The notes below the pieces were generated by a model. The model was not told the DNA's origin. It made no database searches and worked only from the letters and a program-made list of their open reading frames with translations. Below, one piece after another: positions 45,287-56,000 of a stretch of 64,000 nt of DNA (position 1 is the first letter of the stretch; every line of letters starts with the position of its first letter). Source of the stretch: Rhizobium sp. CIAT894 (lineage in GTDB: Bacteria > Pseudomonadota > Alphaproteobacteria > Rhizobiales > Rhizobiaceae); NCBI RefSeq assembly GCF_000172795.2, contig NZ_CP020952.1, forward strand, positions 434,001 through 498,000, in the 5' to 3' direction. The position numbers and the translations under genes are program-made.

Positions 45287-46000
45287 GTGAGCAAGAGCCT
45301 TCCGGAATTCAAATACATGACATTCGACGTCGTCGGCACACTCATCGACTTCGAGGCCGGCCTCAAGGGCTGCTTTGCCGAGATCGCCGCCGAGACGGGG
45401 GTCACGGTCGACGGCGAGCAGGCGCTCAGCCTCTATCGCGCGGCTCGCTACTCCGGGGAAGCCGGCCTCTTTCCCGACGACCTCGTGCGCGTCTACCTGG
45501 CGATCGCACCGGAACTCGGCCTGCCCGCCGATCAAAAATATGGGCAACGGCTGCGGGATTCGGCGAAGAACTGGAAGGGTTTTTCAGACAGCGCCGCAGC
45601 ACTGGCCGAACTTGCGAAGAATTACCGCCTCGTTGCGATGACCAATGCCCGGCGCTGGGCATTCGATTTGTTCGAGAGGGAGCTCGGCAATCCATTCCAT
45701 GCTGCCTTCACGGCCGACGATACGGGCACGGAAAAACCCGATCCCGCATTCTTCGAGACGGTTTTCGCCTATGTTGCCTCGCAAGGGCATTCGAAGGACG
45801 ACATCCTGCATGTCGCCCAGAGCCAGTACCACGATATCGGGATTTCCAGGCAACTCGGGCTGACCAATTGCTGGGTTGAGCGGCGCCATGCCCAGAAGGG
45901 CTACGGCGGCACGATCGAGCCGGCCGAATTCACCAAACCTGACTTCCACTTCACCTCCATGGCAGGCTTGGCCGATGCCGTGGCTGCCGCGCGCGCCTGA
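45287..46000 (+). CDS. HAD-family hydrolase, 2-haloacid dehalogenase type II-like
   Basis: This 237-residue protein has HAD motifs in order: FDVVGTLIDFEAG with the nucleophile Asp, MTNARRWAFDLF (motif II), TEKPDPAFFETVF with the Lys, and HVAQSQYHDIGISRQLGL near the C-terminus. The +2 residue after the nucleophile is Val, not Asp, and VAQSQYHD recalls L-2-haloacid dehalogenases, so it may hydrolyse a C-X or C-O bond rather than a phosphate. GTG 45287 has GGGGA six bases upstream. It is the first gene of an operon with an oligopeptide-type ABC transporter and an FAD oxidoreductase, which suggests a catabolic role on the imported compound. Confidence 0.82.
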   Translation: MSKSLPEFKYMTFDVVGTLIDFEAGLKGCFAEIAAETGVTVDGEQALSLYRAARYSGEAGLFPDDLVRVYLAIAPELGLPADQKYGQRLRDSAKNWKGFSDSAAALAELAKNYRLVAMTNARRWAFDLFERELGNPFHAAFTADDTGTEKPDPAFFETVFAYVASQGHSKDDILHVAQSQYHDIGISRQLGLTNCWVERRHAQKGYGGTIEPAEFTKPDFHFTSMAGLADAVAAARA

Positions 46001-46063
46001 TTTTAAAACCGGATCGGGCCTGCCCGGAACGGGCAGCCCGCCACAGAAGAAAAGGGGAATGAG

Positions 46064-47674
46064 ATGAACGACAAGATCACCAATTGGACCACGTCCGACG
46101 ACGCCATGATCGAAACCGCCATCCGTCGTGGCGCCACCCGCCGTGAGCTGCTGCATATGATGCTCGCGGGCGGGGTTGCCATGTCGGCCGGCGGGCTCGT
46201 GCTCGGCCGCGCCGGCAAGGCGCTCGCCGCGACGCCCGTTTCCGGCGGCGCGCTCAAGGCGGCCGGCTGGTCTTCCTCCACGGCCGATACGCTCGATCCG
46301 GCCAAGGCGTCGCTCTCCACCGACTATGTTCGGTGCTGCTCTTTCTATAACCGCCTCACCTTCCTCGACAAATCAGGCACGCCGCAGATGGAGCTTGCCG
46401 AAGCGATCGAGTCCAAGGATGCGAAGACCTGGACGGTCAAGCTGAAGAAGGGCGTCACCTTCCACGACGGCAAGCCACTGACATCAGACGACGTGGTCTT
46501 CTCGCTGAAGCGCCATCTCGATCCGTCCGTCGGCTCGAAGGTCGCCAAGATCGCCGCCCAGATGACCGGCTTCAAGGCCGTCGACAAGCAGACCGTCGAG
46601 ATCACGCTTGCCGATCCCAATGCCGATCTGCCCACCATCCTGTCGATGCATCACTTCATGATCGTCTCCGACGGAACCACCGATTTCACCAAGGCCAACG
46701 GCACCGGCGCTTTCGTCAAGGAAGTGTTCGAGCCGGGCGTTCGCTCGGTCGGGATCAAGAACAAGAACTATTGGAAATCCGGCCCGAACGTCGATTCCTT
46801 CGAATATTTCGCAATCAGCGACGACAATGCCCGCGTCAATGCGCTGCTGTCGGGCGACATCCATCTTGCAGCCTCGATCAATCCGCGCTCCGTGCGCCTC
46901 GTCGAGGCCCAGGGGGACGGCTTCTTCCTGTCGAAGACCACCTCTGGCAACTACACCAACCTCAACATGCGGCTGGACATGGATCCCGGCAGCAAGCGCG
47001 ACTTCGTCGAGGGCATGAAGTACCTCGTCAACCGCGAACAGATCGTCAAGTCGGTCCTGCGCGGCCTCGGTGAAATCGGCAACGACCAGCCGGTTTCTCC
47101 CGTCAACTTCTACCGCAATGCCGACTTGAAGCCGCGGGCCTTCGACCCCGACAAGGCGAAGTTCCATTTCGACAAGGCCGGCGTCCTCGGCCAGTCCATT
47201 CCGGTGATCGCCTCCGAAGCGGCGAACTCCTCGATCGACATGGCGATGGTCATCCAGGCTTCGGGCGCCGAGATCGGCCTGAAGCTCGATGTCCAACGCG
47301 TTCCCTCCGACGGCTATTGGGACAATTACTGGCTCAAGGCGCCGATCCACTTCGGCAACATCAATCCTCGTCCGACACCGGACATCCTGTTCTCGCTGCT
47401 CTACTCCTCTCAGGCCCCCTGGAACGAGAGCCAATACAAGTCGGAGAAGTTCGACAAGATGTTGATCGAAGCTCGAGGCTCGCTCGACCAGGAGAAGCGC
47501 AGGGCGATCTACGACGAGATGCAGGCGATGATTGCCAACGAAGCCGGCACCATCATCCCGGCCTATCTTTCGAATGTCGATGCCACCGCCGCCAAGCTCA
47601 AGGGCCTGGAACCCAATCCGCTCGGCGGCCAGATGGGATACGCCTTCGCGGAATACGTCTGGCTCGAAGCCTGA
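46064..47674 (+). CDS. ABC oligopeptide/opine-type substrate-binding protein (SBP family 5)
   Basis: This 536-residue binding protein carries a twin-arginine-like signal (TRRELLHMMLAGG at residues 25-37) and family-5 features: LDPAKASLSTDYVRCC, FHDGKPLTSDDVVFSLKRHL and NYWKSGPNVDSFEYF, with a C-terminal TIIPAYLSNVDATAAKLKGL. It would bind a peptide, opine or similar compound in the periplasm. AAAGGGGA precedes the ATG. It lies 63 bp after the HAD gene and 80 bp before two permease genes; a GC hairpin lies between. The HAD and amine-oxidase neighbours suggest an amino-acid-derived ligand. Confidence 0.92.
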   Translation: MNDKITNWTTSDDAMIETAIRRGATRRELLHMMLAGGVAMSAGGLVLGRAGKALAATPVSGGALKAAGWSSSTADTLDPAKASLSTDYVRCCSFYNRLTFLDKSGTPQMELAEAIESKDAKTWTVKLKKGVTFHDGKPLTSDDVVFSLKRHLDPSVGSKVAKIAAQMTGFKAVDKQTVEITLADPNADLPTILSMHHFMIVSDGTTDFTKANGTGAFVKEVFEPGVRSVGIKNKNYWKSGPNVDSFEYFAISDDNARVNALLSGDIHLAASINPRSVRLVEAQGDGFFLSKTTSGNYTNLNMRLDMDPGSKRDFVEGMKYLVNREQIVKSVLRGLGEIGNDQPVSPVNFYRNADLKPRAFDPDKAKFHFDKAGVLGQSIPVIASEAANSSIDMAMVIQASGAEIGLKLDVQRVPSDGYWDNYWLKAPIHFGNINPRPTPDILFSLLYSSQAPWNESQYKSEKFDKMLIEARGSLDQEKRRAIYDEMQAMIANEAGTIIPAYLSNVDATAAKLKGLEPNPLGGQMGYAFAEYVWLEA

Positions 47675-47686
47675 TAATAATGAAGG

Positions 47687-47718
47687 GAGCCGGGGCTGCA
47701 GCCAAGCCCCGGTTCTTT
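47687..47718 (+). terminator. Hairpin after the family-5 binding-protein gene
   Basis: CCGGGGCT (47690-47697) pairs with AGCCCCGG (47705-47712) around a seven-base loop, followed by TTCTTT. It is the usual partial terminator or mRNA-stabilising hairpin that keeps binding protein in excess over the permeases. Confidence 0.6.
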
Positions 47719-47754
47719 CGGAATTGAACTCGAACGCCAAAAAGGGAGCCGCGC

Positions 47755-48705
47755 GTGAACAAGCAGGTCTTATCCCTTGTGCTGAGCAGATTGCTCATCG
47801 CCCTGATCACCCTGGTAATCGTCTCCTTCGCCGTGTTCTTCGCGACAACGCTCCTGCCGGGAGATACGGCGACGATCCTGCTTGGTCAGGCGGCCACGCC
47901 GGAAGCCGTCGAAGGTCTTCGCAAGGCCATGCATCTCGACGAGCCGGCGCTCTTTCGTTTCCTGCGCTGGTCCATCGGACTGCTGCAGGGCGACCTCGGC
48001 ACCTCCTATGCCAACGAAATGCCGATCGCAGATCTTATTGCCGGCCGTTTCGTCAATACGCTGAAACTCGCCGGTGTCACCGCGCTCTTCTCCGTGCCTA
48101 TTGCGCTGACGCTCGGGATCACCGCGGCGATGCTGCGCGGCACGCTTTACGACCGGATTGTCACCGTGATCACCATAGGCGTCATCTCCGTGCCGGAGTT
48201 CATGGTCGCGACCTCTGCCGCGCTGCTGTTCGCCGTCTATCTGAAATGGCTGCCGGCGCTCTCCCTGGCCAATGAGGTCCATAGCCTGAGCGACATCCTG
48301 CGCGTCTACGCCATGCCGGTGATCACGCTGACCTTTGTCGTCTCGGCCCAGATGATCCGCATGACACGCGCCGCTGTTATCGAAACGCTCAACACGCCCT
48401 ATGTCGAAATGGCTTTGCTCAAGGGGGCCTCCCGGCCGCGCATCGTCTTTCGCCATGCGCTTCCCAATGCGCTGGGCCCGATCGTCAATGCCGTTGCGCT
48501 TTCACTGTCCTACCTGCTCGGAGGCGTCATCATCGTCGAGACCATTTTCAACTATCCCGGTATCGCCAAGCTGATGCTGGATGCCGTGGCCACCCGCGAC
48601 CTGCCGCTGATCCAGAGCTGCGCGATGATCTTTTGCCTCGGCTATCTGCTGCTGATCACCATCGCCGACATTATCGCCATTCTTTCCAATCCGAGGCTCC
48701 GATGA
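47755..48705 (+). CDS. ABC oligopeptide-type permease 1 (DppB/OppB type)
   Basis: This 316-residue permease has about six helices and the DppB-type pattern: FFATTLLPGDTATILLGQAA, MHLDEPALFRFLRWSIGLLQ, and the EAA segment YVEMALLKGASRPRIVFRHA. GTG 47755 has GGGAG six bases upstream. It pairs with the second permease, whose start overlaps its stop by 4 bp. The transporter imports the ligand of the family-5 binding protein. Confidence 0.93.
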   Translation: MNKQVLSLVLSRLLIALITLVIVSFAVFFATTLLPGDTATILLGQAATPEAVEGLRKAMHLDEPALFRFLRWSIGLLQGDLGTSYANEMPIADLIAGRFVNTLKLAGVTALFSVPIALTLGITAAMLRGTLYDRIVTVITIGVISVPEFMVATSAALLFAVYLKWLPALSLANEVHSLSDILRVYAMPVITLTFVVSAQMIRMTRAAVIETLNTPYVEMALLKGASRPRIVFRHALPNALGPIVNAVALSLSYLLGGVIIVETIFNYPGIAKLMLDAVATRDLPLIQSCAMIFCLGYLLLITIADIIAILSNPRLR

Positions 48706-49568
48706 CCATGACCCGTTCCGTAATCGCTTCGGGCCGGCCGTCCGGAACCCGGTTTGGCTATCGCTTCAACATCGTCGGAGCAATCGGCCTTGTCGTCATC
48801 CTCTCCTGGGCGCTCATTGCGATCATCGCACCGTTGATCATCCCCTATCCTATCGGCGAGATTGTCGATGTCGACTATTTCGGCCCGATGAGCCGGGAAC
48901 TCTGGCTCGGCTCCGACTATCTCGGCCGCGACATGCTTTCGCGGATTCTGATGGGCGCGCGCTATACGGTCGGCATCTCGCTGGCGGCGGTGACGATCGC
49001 CTGCTTCAGCGGCGTCGTGCTCGGTATGATTGCAGCCGTCGCCGGCGGCTGGCTGGACACGATCCTCAGCCGCTTCCTCGACGCTCTCAACTCCATCCCG
49101 AGCAAGCTGTTCGGCCTGGTGGTCGTCGCCGCGGTCGGCTCTTCTGTCCCGATTCTGGTGTTGACACTGTCGGTGATCTACATCCCCGGCGCCTACCGCT
49201 TCGCCCGGGCGCTCGCGGTCAATATCAATGCGATGGATTTCATCACGGTCGCCCGAATTCGCGGTGAAAACACCCTCTATCTCATTCGCTCGGAAATCCT
49301 TCCCAATATCGTCGGTCCGGTGCTTGCCGACCTCGGAATCCGCTTTGTGTTCATCGTTCTGCTCCTTTCCGGGCTTTCCTTCCTCGGCCTTGGCGTCCAG
49401 CCGCCCTATGCCGATTGGGGCGCGCTCGTGCGCGAGAATATCGGTGGGCTGCCGTTCGGTGCGCCGGCAGTGATGTTTCCGTCGCTTGCCATCGCCAGCC
49501 TCACGATCAGCGTCAATCTGCTGATCGACAACCTGCCGCAGAAAGTCCGCGACAGGAGCGCGTCATGA
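48702..49568 (+). CDS. ABC oligopeptide-type permease 2 (DppC/OppC type)
   Basis: This 288-residue permease has an N-terminal helix (NIVGAIGLVVILSWALIAII), a short periplasmic loop with GSDYLGRDMLSRILMGARYT typical of the DppC group, and an EAA segment MDFITVARIRGENTLYLIRS. Its start overlaps the stop of permease 1 (ATGA) and its stop overlaps the ATPase start, so the three are translationally coupled. A second ATG at 48708 is possible. Confidence 0.93.
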   Translation: MTMTRSVIASGRPSGTRFGYRFNIVGAIGLVVILSWALIAIIAPLIIPYPIGEIVDVDYFGPMSRELWLGSDYLGRDMLSRILMGARYTVGISLAAVTIACFSGVVLGMIAAVAGGWLDTILSRFLDALNSIPSKLFGLVVVAAVGSSVPILVLTLSVIYIPGAYRFARALAVNINAMDFITVARIRGENTLYLIRSEILPNIVGPVLADLGIRFVFIVLLLSGLSFLGLGVQPPYADWGALVRENIGGLPFGAPAVMFPSLAIASLTISVNLLIDNLPQKVRDRSAS

Positions 49569-51220
49569 GCAGTTTCGTTGAAATCCGCGACCTGAAGGTC
49601 GAGGCCACCACCGATTCCGGCCGGCGCGTCGAGATCATCAAGGGCGTCAGCCTCGACGTTGCCGAGGGCGAGATCGTCGCGCTGATCGGCGAGAGCGGCT
49701 CGGGCAAAACAACTATCGCCCTGACCCTCATGGGCCATACCCGTGCGGGCTGCCGCATCTCCGGCGGCAGCGTCTCGGTCGGCGGCAAGGACATGGTTGC
49801 GCTCAGTGAGAAACAGCGCGCCAAAGTGCGCGGCACCGAAGTCGCCTATGTCCCGCAATCGGCGGCCGCCGCCTTCAACCCGGCCACATCGATCATGGAT
49901 CAGGTGATCGAAGTCACCCGGATTCATCAGCTGATGTCGCCGGAAGAGGCGCGTGCCCGGGCAGTCGAACTCTTCCGGGCGCTGTCCCTGCCGAACCCCG
50001 AAACGATCGGCAGCCGCTATCCGCACCAGGTTTCCGGCGGCCAGCTGCAACGATTGGCGGCGGCCATGGCGCTGATCGGCGACCCCACACTCGTCATCTT
50101 CGACGAGCCGACGACTGCGCTCGACGTGACGACCCAGATCGAAGTGCTACGCGCGTTCAAGTCGGTCATGAAGAAGGGCGGCATAGCAGGCGTCTATGTC
50201 TCGCACGACATCGCCGTCGTCGCGCAGATCGCCGACCGCATCGTCGTATTGAAAGGCGGGGAGGTCCAGGAAACCGGCACCACCAAGGAGATACTCGACA
50301 ACGCCAAGCATCCCTATACCAGAGAGCTGCTCGCAGCCTTCGAGCCGAAATCGCGCGGCATGGAAGGGGCAGTCGCGCGCGCGACGGCGCCGCTTCTGAA
50401 GATCGAGGATCTCGTTGCGGGCTACGGACAGCGCCAGGCCGACGGCCTTCCCCTCGTGCGCGCAGTCGAGCATGTGAGCCTAAAGGTAGAGAAAGGGCGT
50501 AATCTCGGCATCATCGGAGAGTCCGGTTGCGGCAAGTCAACGCTCGCCCGCACCATTGCCGGCATCCTGCCGGCCGCAGTCGGCAAGATCGTCTTCGACG
50601 GCACGGAACTCAACCGCAGCGCTCGCGAGCGCTCGCGCGACCAGTTGCGCGAGATGCAGATCGTCTTCCAATATGCCGATACCGCTCTCAACCCGGCAAA
50701 ATCGGTCGAAGACATCCTCGCCAGGCCCCTGGTCTTTTACCATCGCATGGATCGGCAGGCCCAAAACGTCCGGATCGATCAACTGCTTGATATGGTGCGC
50801 CTGCCGCGCAACCTGCGTCATCGCCGGCCGGGAGAGCTCTCGGGCGGGCAGAAGCAGCGCGTCAATTTCGCCCGGGCGCTGGCTGCCGATCCGAAGCTGA
50901 TCCTCTGCGACGAGATTACCTCGGCGCTCGACACGGTGGTGGCCGCCGCGGTCATCGACCTGCTCAAGGAATTGCAGCGCGAACTCGGCCTTTCCTACAT
51001 TTTCATCAGCCACGATCTCTCGGTCGTGGAGGCGATCTGCGACGAGATCGTCGTGATGTATGGAGGCCGGAAGGTCGAGGAAATCACGCCCTCGACGGTA
51101 AAGACGCCGACGCATCCCTATTCGCAACTGCTCTTCTCATCAGTGCCGACGCTTGATCCGGCCTGGCTTGACGGGCTGCAGCAGGATCCTGAACTGGTGC
51201 GGGCCTATTGCCGGCAATGA
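49565..51220 (+). CDS. Fused double ABC ATPase of oligopeptide type (DppD-DppF fusion)
   Basis: This 551-residue protein fuses two nucleotide-binding domains. The first (about residues 1-260) has Walker A GESGSGKTT, signature VSGGQLQRLAAAMA and Walker B VIFDEPTTALD. The second (about 275-545) has GESGCGKST, LSGGQKQRVNFARAL and LILCDEITSALDT. Most family-5 transporters use two separate ATPases; fusions of this kind (GsiA-like) occur in some. Walker B of the second domain reads CDEITSALD, retaining the key acids. Its start overlaps the permease stop by 4 bp. It energises the transporter encoded at 46064-49568. Confidence 0.93.
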   Translation: MSSFVEIRDLKVEATTDSGRRVEIIKGVSLDVAEGEIVALIGESGSGKTTIALTLMGHTRAGCRISGGSVSVGGKDMVALSEKQRAKVRGTEVAYVPQSAAAAFNPATSIMDQVIEVTRIHQLMSPEEARARAVELFRALSLPNPETIGSRYPHQVSGGQLQRLAAAMALIGDPTLVIFDEPTTALDVTTQIEVLRAFKSVMKKGGIAGVYVSHDIAVVAQIADRIVVLKGGEVQETGTTKEILDNAKHPYTRELLAAFEPKSRGMEGAVARATAPLLKIEDLVAGYGQRQADGLPLVRAVEHVSLKVEKGRNLGIIGESGCGKSTLARTIAGILPAAVGKIVFDGTELNRSARERSRDQLREMQIVFQYADTALNPAKSVEDILARPLVFYHRMDRQAQNVRIDQLLDMVRLPRNLRHRRPGELSGGQKQRVNFARALAADPKLILCDEITSALDTVVAAAVIDLLKELQRELGLSYIFISHDLSVVEAICDEIVVMYGGRKVEEITPSTVKTPTHPYSQLLFSSVPTLDPAWLDGLQQDPELVRAYCRQ

Positions 51221-51491
51221 GGCTCGGCGTGGTGATCACTTTCCGGCAACGTTCCGCGTTCGCAACCCGGCCATTCTTCTGCAATTCGTAGAGGATCCTT
51301 AAGCCGATCCGAATGGGTCTCGCTGCACACGGTCTCCGCTTGCGATCGCTTATGACGCTGCAACACAGGCGGAAGCACAAATGGCTGCCGCGCTCGAAGC
51401 AAGACGGAATCTTCTGCCGCCGCCAGCTGATCTGCGGTAAAGGCGTGGCGCCAGATCCGCTAGACTACATCTTGGAAACGGAGACCCTGCC

Positions 51492-52817
51492 ATGCCCGCA
51501 CCGCTCGATCGCGTCGACACCACGCCGAAGCTGCCGACTGCCGCCGATGCGGTAGTGATCGGCGGCGGCATCGTCGGTGTTTTCGCGGCCTATTATCTGG
51601 CCCGGCGCGGATTGAAGGTCGCTCTCGTCGAAAAGGGCTTTGTCGGCGCAGAGCAGTCGAGCCGTAACTGGGGCTGGTGCCGCCAGCAGAACCGCGACGC
51701 CCGCGAACTGCCGATGTCGACGAAGAGCCTCGATCTGTGGGAGCGCTTCGCCGCCGAGACCGGGGAGGATACGGGCTTTCGTCGCTGCGGCCTTTTCTAT
51801 CTCAGCAATAGCGACGAGGAACTGTCCGGCTGGGCACGCTGGCGCAATTTCGCGCGCTCGGTCGGCGTCACGACGCATATGTTGAGCAGCGTAGAAGCAA
51901 CCGAACGCGGGCGCGTCACCGGCGCCACATGGAAAGGCGGGGTGTTTTCGCCGACAGACGGCACCGCCGATCCCGCGCGGGCAGTACCAGCCGTCGCACG
52001 TGCGATCCTGAAGCTGGGGGGCACGGTGCATCAGTCCTGTGCGGCCCGCGGCATCGACATCGAAGGTGGCAGGCTTTCGGGCGTCGTCACCGAGCATGGC
52101 ACGATCCGCACAAAAATCGCGATCCTGGCCGGCGGCGCCTGGGCCTCCTCCTTCTGCCGCCAACTCGGCATTCGATTTCCGCAGGCATCGATCCGTTCGT
52201 CGATCCTTTCGGTTTCACCGGGCGCAAGCGGCCTGCCGGACGCACTGCATACAGCAGCCGTGTCGGTGACGCGGCGCGGCGACGGCGGCTACACGCTGGC
52301 GATCAGCGGCCGCGGCCGTGTCGATCCGACCCCGCAGCAATTCCGCTTCGCCGCACAATTCCTGCCGATGTTCGCCCGGCGCTGGCGCAGTCTTGCACCC
52401 GGTGGGCTGGAGGGGTTTCGTTCGGGTCACGAGTCTCTGGCGCGCTGGCGGCTCGACAGCCCGACGCCGATGGAGCGCATGCGCATCCTCGACCCCGCGG
52501 TCGACGAGGCCACCATTGCGCTGACGCATGCGCGGGCACTTGAGCTTCTACCGGCCCTGAAGAAAACTCGCATCAGCGCGGCCTGGGCGGGCTATATCGA
52601 CAGCACCCCGGACGGTGTGCCGGGGATCGGCGAGATCGCCACCCTTCCGGGTTTCATCCTGGCTGCCGGCTTCAGCGGCCACGGCTTCGGCATCGGGCCG
52701 GGCGCCGGCCATCTGATCGCCGACATCGTCACAGGCGATGAGCCGATCGTCGATCCCCGGCCCTATCATCCCGACCGCTTCGGGACATCCGCCTGGGGCA
52801 AAGTGGCCGATTTTTAA
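51492..52817 (+). CDS. FAD-dependent amine/amino-acid oxidoreductase (DAO family)
   Basis: This 441-residue enzyme has the FAD-binding motif AVVIGGGIVGVFAAYYLARR near residue 20, a SSRNWGWCRQQNRD stretch and, near the C-terminus, the DAO hallmark GFSGHGFGIGPG. Such enzymes oxidise D-amino acids, glycine-like or N-alkyl amino acids, or opines. GGAGA precedes the ATG. It lies 271 bp downstream of the transporter, on the same strand, and probably works on the imported compound with the HAD-type enzyme. The gap is long enough for a separate promoter. Its substrate is not visible in the sequence. Confidence 0.87.
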   Translation: MPAPLDRVDTTPKLPTAADAVVIGGGIVGVFAAYYLARRGLKVALVEKGFVGAEQSSRNWGWCRQQNRDARELPMSTKSLDLWERFAAETGEDTGFRRCGLFYLSNSDEELSGWARWRNFARSVGVTTHMLSSVEATERGRVTGATWKGGVFSPTDGTADPARAVPAVARAILKLGGTVHQSCAARGIDIEGGRLSGVVTEHGTIRTKIAILAGGAWASSFCRQLGIRFPQASIRSSILSVSPGASGLPDALHTAAVSVTRRGDGGYTLAISGRGRVDPTPQQFRFAAQFLPMFARRWRSLAPGGLEGFRSGHESLARWRLDSPTPMERMRILDPAVDEATIALTHARALELLPALKKTRISAAWAGYIDSTPDGVPGIGEIATLPGFILAAGFSGHGFGIGPGAGHLIADIVTGDEPIVDPRPYHPDRFGTSAWGKVADF

Positions 52818-53047
52818 ACGCAGCCAGCCGAAACAGATCGCCATTGGCCTCACATTCTATTTCGCCGGTGAGGCGTCCGATCCGTAAGCCCCCAGTGAAG
52901 CCGTCTTGCGGGAATGCTACGCATCATGCTTTCCGAAAAGCGACTCCGATTTTGCACGGATCCCGGCTTCGAGCCCGCTGGCGCTGGCCTCGCGAAGAGA
53001 GGGAGCGCCTCCCCGGCATGATTTCTACCAGGGAGGTTCGATCAGCT

Positions 53048-56000
53048 TCACGCGAACAGGAAGTCGAACGAATCCAGGCTTGATACGGCGATGTTCTTCA
53101 GCGTTATGGTGTTGTCGCTATCGGCTGTAACGATTGTATCGCTGCCAGACTGAGTGGATGCAGCAAGAAGCGACGCCCAGTCCGCGAAAATGCTGTGATC
53201 GATCCTGATCGTGTCGTGCGCCGTGCCGGTTGCCATGAAGTCTATGATCGTATCGTGGCCCCAGTTCGGCGAGTAAACGAAGAAATCAGCTGCATCCCCG
53301 CCAATGAGGATATCGTTGCCAGCGCCACCAGTCAGCGTATTGGTCCCGTTACCGCCGACAATGATGTTATCAAGCGAATTTCCTGTTCCGCTGAAATCAG
53401 ACGTTCCGGCATAGGTGAGGTTCTCGACATTGGAGCCAAGCGTATAGCTCGCCAAGGTCGTTCGAACCGTGTCGCTGCCCGCAGCGGCATTCTCGACAAC
53501 GCTGTCGCCGGCATTGTCGACGAGGTAGGTATCGCTGCCGGCACCGCCGATCAAAATATCGGCGCCCACCCCGCCATCCAGCACGTCATTGCCGGCGCCA
53601 CCGGTGATCGTGTTGGCAAGTGCGTTGCCGGTGCCGGTGAAGTTGCCGGACCCCGTATAGGTCAGGTTCTCGACATTGTTGCCGAGCGTATAGCTCGCAA
53701 GTGCCGTGCGGATCTCATCGGTGCCGGCGTTGACCGCCTCGGTGACGACGTCGCTTGCACTGTCGACCACATAGATGTCGTTGCCGGCTCCGCCGATCAG
53801 CGTGTCGTTGCCGGCGCCGCCGTCAAGCGTGTCGTTGCCGGCACCGCCGGTGATCGTGTTGGCAAGCGCATTGCCGGTGCCGGTGAAGCTGGCCGATCCC
53901 GTATAGCTCAGATTCTCGACATTGTTGCCGAGCGTATAGCTTGCAAGCGCCGTGCGGATTTCGTCGGTGCCGGCGTTGACCGCCTCGGTGACGACGTCGC
54001 TTGCACTGTCGATCACATAGATGTCGTTGCCGGCACCGCCGATCAGCGTGTCATTGCCGGTGCCGCCGTCAAGCGTGTCGTTGCCGGCGCCGCCGGTGAT
54101 CGTGTTGGCGAGGCTGTTTCCCGTCCCGATAAAATCGCCGGTGCCGGTGAAGATCAGGTTTTCGACATTGGCGATGCTCGTCAAAGCATAGGAGGAAAGC
54201 GTCGTCCTGATCAGATCGGTTCCTTCATTCAACCCTTCGGTGACGCTGTCGCCGGCATCGTCGACGATGTAGGTGTCGTTGCCCGCACCGCCGATCAGTG
54301 TGTCAGCGCCTGCCCCGCCATTCAGCGTGTCATTGCCGACGCCGCCGGTGATCGTATTGGCAAGCGCATTGCCGATGCCGGTGAAGCTGGCCGATCCCGT
54401 ATAGGTCAGGTTCTCGACATTGGCGCCGAGCGTATAGCTTGCAAGCGCCGTCTGGACCGTGTCCGTTCCCTCGCTCGCATTCTCGATCACCAGATCGGTC
54501 GCAATATCGACAACATAGATGTCGTCACCCGTCCCGCCCGACATCGTGTCGGAACCTGCCCCGCCGATCAATGTGTCGTTGCCGCCAGCCCCCACGAGCT
54601 TGTCGGCGCCAACACCGCCCTTGAGGATGTTGTCGAGACCGTTGCCGGTGCCGGTAAACGCGGCCGTGCCGCTATAGGTGAGGTTCTCGACATTGGCGCC
54701 GAGCGTATAGGCGGCAAGGGCCGTCTGCACCGTGTCGGTTCCCTCGTCGGCATTCTCGATGACGATGTCGCCGATGGAGATGACATAGGTGTCGTCGCCC
54801 GCGCCGCCCGTTAGCGTGTCGACCCCCGCTCCCCCGCTCAGGATGTTGTTCAGTGCGTTGCCTGTTCCGGTAAAGGCTGCCGTGCCGATATTGGTGAGGT
54901 TCTCGATATTGGCGCCGAGCGTATAGCTTGTCAGGGTCGTGCGAACCGTATCGGTTCCTTCATCAGCAACTTCGGTGACGATATCGCCGGCATTGTCGAC
55001 GATGTAGAAGTCGTTGCCCACCCCGCCGATCAAGGTGTCGGCGCCTGCCCCGCCATTCAGCAGGTCGTTGCCGGCGCCGCCGGTGATCGTGTTGGCAAGC
55101 GCATTGCCGGTGCCGGTGAAGTTGGCGGATCCCGTGTAGGTGAGGTTCTCGACATTGGCCAATGCAGCGATCGAGTAGGCGGCAAGCGCCGTGCGGATTT
55201 CGTCGGTGCCGTCGCCGACCAGCTCGGTGACGACGTCGCCCGCACTGTCGACCACATAAATGTCGTTGCCGGCACCGCCGACCAGCGTGTCATTGCCGGT
55301 GCCGCCGTCCAGAAGATCGTTGCCGGTGCCGCCGATGATCTTGTTGGCAAGCGCATTGCCGGTGCCGCTGAAGCTGGCCGATCCTGTATATTGCAGGGTC
55401 TCGACATTGTTGCCGAGCGTATAGCTGGAAAGCGCCGTCTTGATCAGATCGGTTCCTGCATTCAGCCCTTCGGTGACCACGTCGGCAACGTCATCGACAA
55501 TATAGGTGTCGTTGCCGGCACCGCCGATCAGCGTGTCGTTGCCGGCGCCGCCGTCCAGCAGATCGTTACCGGCACCGCCGGTGATCGTGTTGGCAAGGTC
55601 ATTGCCTGTCCCGGTAAATGCGACCGTGCCGCTATAGCTCAGGTTCTCGACGTTAGCGCCGAGCGTATAGCTTGTCAGGGCCGTGCGAACCGTGTCACTG
55701 CCCGCGTCGGTGTTCTCGGCGACGCTGTCGCCGCCATTGTCGACGATATAGGTGTCGTCGCCCGCACCGCCGATCAAGGTATCGGCGCCGGCCCCGCCAT
55801 CCAGCGTGTCGTTGCCGCCACCACCGGACAGCGTATCGATGGCAGCACCACCCGTGATCACGTTGGCGAGATTGTTGCCAGTGCCCGCAAACGCTCCCGT
55901 GCCGGCAAAGGTAAGGTTCTCGACATTGGCAGCAAGCGTATAGCTCGCCAGGTTCGTGCGAACCGTGTCCGTTCCCGCAGCAGCGGCTTCGGTGACGCTG

